Assembly (NCBI GenBank): GCA_022819505.1
Contig: JAJEHD010000019.1
Coordinates: forward strand, 372,001-436,000
DNA length: 64,000 bases
Origin: Acidimicrobiia bacterium
GTDB taxonomy: Bacteria; Actinomycetota; Acidimicrobiia; Acidimicrobiales; Aldehydirespiratoraceae
Reading direction: 5' to 3'
Position numbers and translations under genes: made by a program. Of this stretch, positions 60,121 through 64,000 are shown piece after piece. The notes beneath the pieces were generated by a model. It worked only from the letters and a program-made list of their open reading frames with translations. It did not search any database and had not been told where the DNA came from. The number at the start of each line of letters is the position of its first letter. Position 1 is the first letter of the stretch.

Positions 60121-60771
60121 ATGCCTGACAGCGTGACCAGAGCTCCGAAGCACCAGCCCCTCGACGACGAGACCGCGGCCGCCCTGACGCTGTTCAACAC
60201 GTATCTGGTCGCCGACCGCGAGCAGCAGGCCCACGAGCGAGCCCTCAAGAAGGCCGAACGGGCCAAGGACGATGCCGCCGCGGCCGTGCGCAGGCTCGAC
60301 GAGACCAAGGCGTCGGCGGCCGAGACCGCCGCGGCCGAGACCGCCTACCGGGAGGCTGCTGAGGCGCTGCGCCGGCTTCGCGAAGGTGATCGGGCCGCCC
60401 CGCAGGATGCAAGCGAAGAGACCGCGGAAGAGGCCGCCCCAGCCGCCAAGACCGACAACACCGAACAAGAGGCTCAAGCCGCCCAAACCGACGACACCGA
60501 GGCCGCCGAGCAGGGGGCTCAAGCCGTCAACGGCGACGACACCGGCGACACCGGCGACACCACCGAGACCACCAACACCACGGAGACCGACGAGACCCCC
60601 GAGACCGACGACGCCGGGGATGAGACACCTGATGCGGAAGCTCAGGCAGAGGCCCCAGCTACCGACGGCGACGACACCGCCGGAGTCGAGGATCCCGAGT
60701 CAGTGGGGGTGGAGGCCTCCGTCGGCGACGATGACTTGGCCGGTGATGAACCGGCCGGCGTCACCGGCTAG
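60121..60771 (+). CDS. Acidic low-complexity protein with N-terminal coiled coil
   Basis: 216 residues, no recognised family. Residues about 25-95 form a charged Ala-rich coiled coil (ADREQQAHERALKKAERAK...). Residues about 100-216 are low complexity, rich in Asp, Glu, Thr and Ala (GDDTGDTGDTTETTNTTETD). No signal peptide or membrane segment is seen. A TTG at 60103 could add six residues. The last 72 bases run opposite to the end of the SDR gene. Codon use is as in neighbours, so the gene is probably real. Confidence 0.6.
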   Translation: MPDSVTRAPKHQPLDDETAAALTLFNTYLVADREQQAHERALKKAERAKDDAAAAVRRLDETKASAAETAAAETAYREAAEALRRLREGDRAAPQDASEETAEEAAPAAKTDNTEQEAQAAQTDDTEAAEQGAQAVNGDDTGDTGDTTETTNTTETDETPETDDAGDETPDAEAQAEAPATDGDDTAGVEDPESVGVEASVGDDDLAGDEPAGVTG

Positions 60772-61470
60772 CAGCAGCGCCGGTCCCACCATCTCGTCGG
60801 GATGGGCCAGGCGGCCCATCAGCGTGCCCGCGCCCATCGACTCTGCCGCCTGGGGCCCCTGGTTGCGCACCATGTCGGTGTCCACGGGACCGGGTGCCAG
60901 GGCGTTCACCCTGATCCCGCGAGGCGCCAGCTCGCCGGCGGCAGCCCTGGTGTAGGACAGCAGCGCCGCCTTCATGGCCCCGTAGATCGAGAAGCCCCGC
61001 GAGAACATGAAGGCCCCGACGCTGATCACGTTGATCACCGACGCGTGCGGGCTCGCCTCCAACTGCGGGAGACAGGCCTGGGTCAGCAGGGCAGGACCGC
61101 GCAGGTTGACCTCGAAGGACTTCTGCCAAGCGACCGGAGTCTGGGCCCCGATGGGCTGAGCGAGAGCGTTGGCCGCGTTGTTGACGATCACGTCGACTCC
61201 GCCGAATCGTTCCACCGCGGCTGCGGCGAGTCTCTCGACTGCCTCGACGTCGCCCATGTGGGTGGGCACTGCCAGAGCCTCGAAGCCCTCGCCCGACAGG
61301 CGCTCCTCGGCCGCAGCGCAGGACTCCGCGGAGCGCGACGCCACCACCACCCGGGCACCGGCGCACCCGAACCCCTCGGCAATGGCCCGACCGATGCCCC
61401 GGGTGCCCCCGGTCACAATGGCGGTCCGTCCCCTCAGGTCAAACAGGCGCCCGTAGCTGTCAGGATCCAT
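60700..61470 (-). CDS. Short-chain dehydrogenase/reductase
   Basis: 256 residues, a classical SDR: cofactor motif VTGGTRGIGRAIAEGFG, NNAAN, catalytic Ser in NVISVGAFMFSRG and Tyr-x-x-x-Lys in FSIYGAMKAALL, then NALAPGPVDTDM and the usual end GQVIVADGG. It reduces or oxidises a carbonyl/alcohol; the Arg-containing loop (SRSAESC) after strand 2 favours NADP(H). The substrate is unknown. It overlaps the end of the acidic-protein gene by 72 bases tail to tail. Confidence 0.9.
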   Translation of the reverse strand: MDPDSYGRLFDLRGRTAIVTGGTRGIGRAIAEGFGCAGARVVVASRSAESCAAAEERLSGEGFEALAVPTHMGDVEAVERLAAAAVERFGGVDVIVNNAANALAQPIGAQTPVAWQKSFEVNLRGPALLTQACLPQLEASPHASVINVISVGAFMFSRGFSIYGAMKAALLSYTRAAAGELAPRGIRVNALAPGPVDTDMVRNQGPQAAESMGAGTLMGRLAHPDEMVGPALLLAGDAGRFITGQVIVADGGLHPH

Positions 61471-61538
61471 GCCCCGAGCATCGTAGACAGGCCAGCCCGC
61501 ACGCCGCGACCCGCCAGGCCGGTGGGTGGCGGCGAGTC

Positions 61539-61578
61539 AGATGACCGCCGAATAGGGCGAAGCCCGTGTCGGTCATCT
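61539..61578. repeat. Nested inverted repeat between the SDR gene and the PTS operon
   Basis: AGATGACCG (61539-61547) pairs with CGGTCATCT (61570-61578). The 22-base interval itself contains GGGC-GAA-GCCC, giving a two-tier stem. It lies downstream of the PTS operon and upstream of the SDR start, so it may be the operon's terminator or a site read by the SDR promoter. The rest of the 166-base gap is unremarkable apart from the next hairpin. Confidence 0.45.
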
Positions 61579-61594
61579 CGGCTCGACGACAGGA

Positions 61595-61632
61595 CCCGCC
61601 GGCCGGGAATCGCGCGGGCCTGCGCCGGCGGG
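61595..61632 (-). terminator. Hairpin at the end of the PTS operon
   Basis: CCCGCCGGC (61595-61603) is complementary to GCCGGCGGG (61624-61632) around a 20-base loop, starting four bases past the stop of the last small gene (61637). No U-run follows. Position supports a role in ending or protecting the PTS transcript. Confidence 0.45.
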
Positions 61633-61636
61633 GCGA

Positions 61637-61939
61637 TCAGACCTTCTTGCGGGGCGAGTCCGCGTTCTTCAGGACCCGCCCGTCAGCATCGAGAATCCCG
61701 GCCTTGGATCCCAGGGAGAGCGGGTTGGCGCCGAACAGGTCCGCGCGATTGATGGCCACCCACCGGTAGCCGTCGATCTTCTTGGCCCGCTTGAAGGCAG
61801 CCTTCAGGTCGCCGGGCTCGGCCGCCACCACAATCGAACCGTTCGCGAAGACAAGGTCCGCGTTTCCGGAGGCGTCCGGCGACGCATCGACGGCCGCCGC
61901 GACGGCTGCCACGAGCCCATCATGGTCCAGGCGAGCCAT
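61637..61939 (-). CDS. Small protein of unknown function downstream of HPr
   Basis: 100 residues, no family recognised. It has an Ala-rich N-terminal helix (HDGLVAAVAAAVDA), a beta-like middle (ADLVFANGSIVVAAEPGDL), and a basic C-terminus ending DSPRKKV. There is no signal peptide. It is the last gene of the PTS operon, 1 base from the HPr stop, so it is co-expressed and could assist or regulate the PTS. The order in the operon (EIIC, EIIB, EIIA, HPr, this gene) is the only functional clue. Confidence 0.6.
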   Translation of the reverse strand: MARLDHDGLVAAVAAAVDASPDASGNADLVFANGSIVVAAEPGDLKAAFKRAKKIDGYRWVAINRADLFGANPLSLGSKAGILDADGRVLKNADSPRKKV

Positions 61940-61940
61940 G

Positions 61941-62195
61941 TCAGCTGTCCGCTGTGAGGATCGCCACGACAGCCTCGAGGGCCGCCTCGGCGTCCGGACC
62001 CTTGGAGGTGACTCGCGCGGTGTTGCCGGGACCGGCTCCCAGTGCGAGCAGGCTCATGATGCTGGCTGCGTTGGCCGTCTTCTCGCCCACCTCGATCTGG
62101 ACACCCGCATCGAAGGACGAGATCTGCTCGACCAGTTCGGCGGCCGGCCTGGCGTGGAGGCCGTGGCTGTTGGTGATGACGAGTTCCTTGTACAC
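61941..62195 (-). CDS. ptsH: Phosphocarrier protein HPr
   Basis: 84 residues. The phosphorylated His is in NSHGLHARPAAELV (equivalent to His15), and the regulatory Ser region is ANAASIMSLLALGAGPG (equivalent to Ser46), so HPr-kinase-type control is formally possible. It passes phosphate from enzyme I to EIIA. It starts at GTG 62195, 15 bases after the EIIA stop. No enzyme I gene is in the window. Confidence 0.94.
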   Translation of the reverse strand: MYKELVITNSHGLHARPAAELVEQISSFDAGVQIEVGEKTANAASIMSLLALGAGPGNTARVTSKGPDAEAALEAVVAILTADS

Positions 62196-62210
62196 GTGTC
62201 TCTCCGGGCG

Positions 62211-62675
62211 TTAGTCGTCGGATGGCGGCGCGGTCAGTCGTTCATAGACGAAGGACGCGTCGTCGGACTGTGCGAGCTCCTCGCAGAGGTCCTCGTCCAG
62301 GAGGATCTCGGCCAGCCGTGACAACACCTGCACATGGTCGTCCCCCACCGCGGCGAGCCCGACCACGAGATGAGCCGTTCCGGGCCCCCAGTCGACGCCT
62401 TCGGGGTATTGGGCAACGACGATCCCGGTGGAGCGGATATCGCTCTTGCTCTCGAGCACCCCGTGGGGAAGGGCAACCCCGTTGCCGAGGTAGGTGGATA
62501 CGACCCGCTCCCGTTGCTTCATGCCCGCGACGTACTCGGGGGCCACCGAGCCGCGGGCCACCAGCAGACCGCCACAGAACTCGATGGCTTCGTCCATGGA
62601 CTCCGCTCTACACCCCAGAATGACATCGCCGGGTGTCAGAACGGTGCCGAGGCCGTCTTCCACGACTGCGCTCAC
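62211..62675 (-). CDS. PTS EIIA component, mannitol/fructose type
   Basis: 154 residues, a stand-alone EIIA. The phosphorylated His is in GNGVALPHGVLES, the signature of the mannitol/fructose (PTS_EIIA_2) family. Residues 15-30 (GDVILGCRAESMDEAIEF) and the last helix match the fold. It takes phosphate from HPr and gives it to EIIB. The GTG start overlaps the EIIB stop (GTGA). Confidence 0.92.
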   Translation of the reverse strand: MSAVVEDGLGTVLTPGDVILGCRAESMDEAIEFCGGLLVARGSVAPEYVAGMKQRERVVSTYLGNGVALPHGVLESKSDIRSTGIVVAQYPEGVDWGPGTAHLVVGLAAVGDDHVQVLSRLAEILLDEDLCEELAQSDDASFVYERLTAPPSDD

Positions 62676-63001
62676 AGCTTCGAGACGATCGGATTGCCCG
62701 CTGAGAGCTTCGTGACCAGATCCTTCACGGCCGGATCGTTCACGAACAGGGTGAACGGGACGATGACCGCCCCGGGCACCCTCTCACGGGCCTGCTTGGC
62801 GAGCCCCTTGTGAACGACCACCACGTCGGCTTCGTCGGTCAACTGGCCCACCGGCGTGTGAATAACCGAGATGTCCAACTTCGCCTTCTTCACCATCCGC
62901 TTGAGCTGGTTGGCTCCCATCAGGCTGCTTCCCATGCCCGCTTCGCAGGCAAAGACGATGAGGTTGACCTCGTCCGCCGCCTTCGTGACTCTCTCTGCCA
63001 C
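62672..63001 (-). CDS. PTS EIIB component, mannitol type
   Basis: 109 residues. It has the phosphocysteine loop VFACEAGMGSSLMGA (CxxGxGSS), then IHTPVGQLTDEADVVVVHKGLA typical of MtlA-type EIIB. It phosphorylates the sugar during uptake by the EIIC protein. In E. coli MtlA these are domains of one chain; here they are separate proteins. The GTG start lies 147 bases after the EIIC stop, with a hairpin between. Confidence 0.9.
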   Translation of the reverse strand: MAERVTKAADEVNLIVFACEAGMGSSLMGANQLKRMVKKAKLDISVIHTPVGQLTDEADVVVVHKGLAKQARERVPGAVIVPFTLFVNDPAVKDLVTKLSAGNPIVSKL

Positions 63002-63066
63002 AGCTTCCCTCCGTCGGTTGTGCTTGAGTGACTAGATCCGAATACGGTAGCCACTGCGGGCAAGGC

Positions 63067-63102
63067 GGTCGGAGCGGCGGAAGCATTTCCACCGCTCCGA
63101 CC
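63067..63102 (-). terminator. 16-bp hairpin between EIIC and EIIB genes
   Basis: On the minus-strand RNA, arms 63087-63102 and 63067-63082 form 16 pairs with one G-U wobble around the tetraloop AUGC. There is no U-run. Placed in the 147-base gap after EIIC, it probably stabilises the EIIC message or lowers read-through into the EIIB-EIIA-HPr genes. Those genes could also have their own promoter in this gap. Confidence 0.6.
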
Positions 63103-63148
63103 CCCGTCAAGTTGCGCCATTGGGGGACAAACGCAACTCTTGCGCTGG

Positions 63149-64000
63149 TTAGCCCAGAGGGACACCCTCCATGGCATCCCCGAGCGACGTGTCGTCGTCG
63201 TCGGTGTCGTCGATCTCCTTGACTGGGAACAGCCGTAGCAGGATCGATCCGACCACGAACGCGGCGGCCGCACCGGCGGCCATGCCCAGGTACACCCCGG
63301 CTGCTGCCGCTCCATCGGTTGGAGTGAAGGTGATGTAGGCGAAGATGCTCCCCGGAGACGGCGGCCCGGTGAGGCCGGCGTCGAAGATCACGAACACGAT
63401 GTCGGCCACGATTCCGCCGGCCCACATGGCCCCGATCATCACGGGGTTCATCAGGACGAACGGGAAGTAGACCTCGTGGATACCGCCGAAGAAGTGAATG
63501 ATGATGGCGCCCGGAGCCGACAGCTTGGCCAGGCCCTTGCCGGCGAACCAGTAGGCCAGCAGCAGTCCCAGCCCGGGGCCGGGATTCGACTCGAGCATGT
63601 AGTAGATCGACCGGCCGGTCTCGGTGACGTCCGTGGCCCCGAGCGGCGTCAGCACGCCGTGGTTGATGGCGTTGTTGAGGAACAGCACCTTGCCGACCTC
63701 GATGGGCAGGTCCATCAGCGGCAGCAGCCCGGCGTCGCTGAGGCCCTCCACCATGTCGCCGAAACGCTCCGCGAGCCACGACATGATGGGACCGATGATG
63801 ACGTAGCCGAGCATGGCCATGATCACGCCCGCGATGCCCTGCGAGAAGTTGTTGATCAACATCTCGAACCCGGCGGGACGCTTGTCCTCCAGGTACTTGT
63901 CGATCTCTCGCATCACGTAGCCGGCGAGCGGGCCGACGACCATGGCCCCGAGGAACTGCGGCGGATCGCCGATGACAGCGCCCTCGGCCAACTCGAACGA
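63149..64000 (-). CDS. PTS EIIC component, mannitol type (start outside window)
   Basis: The 3' part of an EIIC gene; the frame is still open at base 64000, and about 100 N-terminal residues of an MtlA-like EIIC are missing. It has the MtlA signatures FEMLINNFSQGIAGVI, LFLNNAINHGVLTPLG, ESNPGPGLGLLLAYWF and HFFGGIHEVYFPFVLMNP, with several membrane helices. It forms the sugar channel. The C-terminus has an Asp-rich tail (EIDDTDDDDTSLG) instead of fused EIIB/EIIA domains, which are made as separate proteins downstream. Confidence 0.92.
   Translation of the reverse strand, partial: SFELAEGAVIGDPPQFLGAMVVGPLAGYVMREIDKYLEDKRPAGFEMLINNFSQGIAGVIMAMLGYVIIGPIMSWLAERFGDMVEGLSDAGLLPLMDLPIEVGKVLFLNNAINHGVLTPLGATDVTETGRSIYYMLESNPGPGLGLLLAYWFAGKGLAKLSAPGAIIIHFFGGIHEVYFPFVLMNPVMIGAMWAGGIVADIVFVIFDAGLTGPPSPGSIFAYITFTPTDGAAAAGVYLGMAAGAAAAFVVGSILLRLFPVKEIDDTDDDDTSLGDAMEGVPLG

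Overview
The window is high-GC DNA with almost every base in genes. Many starts are GTG, and neighbouring genes often overlap by 4 bases (ATGA or GTGA). Several promoters sit so close to the start codon that the message would be leaderless. There are F420-type LLM oxidoreductases, lipoprotein binding proteins with a Cys lipobox followed by Asp/Thr/Ala-rich linkers, a WXG100 protein with an FHA-FtsK secretion ATPase, DUF222-HNH and VapBC. Together these point to an actinobacterium. A marine or host-associated member of the Acidimicrobiia is my best guess; this is inference from gene style, not a database match.

Layout. 1-2733: the end of a trypsin-like protease, a Gfo/Idh/MocA oxidoreductase and a DUF4143 ATPase. 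2990-11270 (minus): one long operon with a ROK repressor, M20 hydrolase, CUT2-type sugar ABC transporter, YhfX-type PLP protein, ROK sugar kinase and NagB. It looks like uptake and breakdown of an amino sugar, perhaps carrying an amide-linked group. 11374-16844: an MscS channel, molybdate transporter modABC, a VapBC pair and a double-VOC protein. 16999-23373 (plus): a tightly coupled six-gene operon built around a split cobalamin-dependent acyl-CoA mutase, with M29-like and degenerate M20-like proteins, a CaiB-type CoA-transferase and an LLM oxidoreductase. 23597-30274 (minus): a DUF1214-like protein, S9 peptidase, bacterioferritin and a ferric-iron ABC transporter with a leaderless promoter.

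30359-36832 (minus): two enoyl-CoA hydratases flanking a two-gene type VII secretion-like module (WXG100 plus an FHA/FtsK ATPase). A low-GC island upstream of the WXG100 gene contains a tiny ORF with a strong ribosome site. 36829-42672: an LLM oxidoreductase, MDR dehydrogenase, FAD oxidase, amidase and TauD-type oxygenase. 42713-47828: DUF222-HNH, a methyltransferase, macrodomain protein, EamA exporter, ThpR and a MazF-type toxin pair with a tandem-palindrome operator. 47894-60013: a 2OG oxygenase, beta-hydroxyacid dehydrogenase, a DddP-like M24 protein, an MttB-family methyltransferase and a ProVWWX quaternary-compound transporter. I read this as a DMSP/betaine locus. 60121-64000: an acidic protein, an SDR, and a mannitol-type PTS made of separate EIIC, EIIB, EIIA and HPr proteins; EIIC runs off the window.

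A short dispersed repeat family (about 90-125 bp, at least four copies plus end fragments) crosses the window. One copy is read in frame inside a transporter gene, and one fragment supplies the stop codon of the secretion ATPase. The most promising undescribed items are this repeat family, the mutase operon, the YhfX amino-sugar operon, and the paired betaine/DMSP permeases that carry an extra membrane domain.
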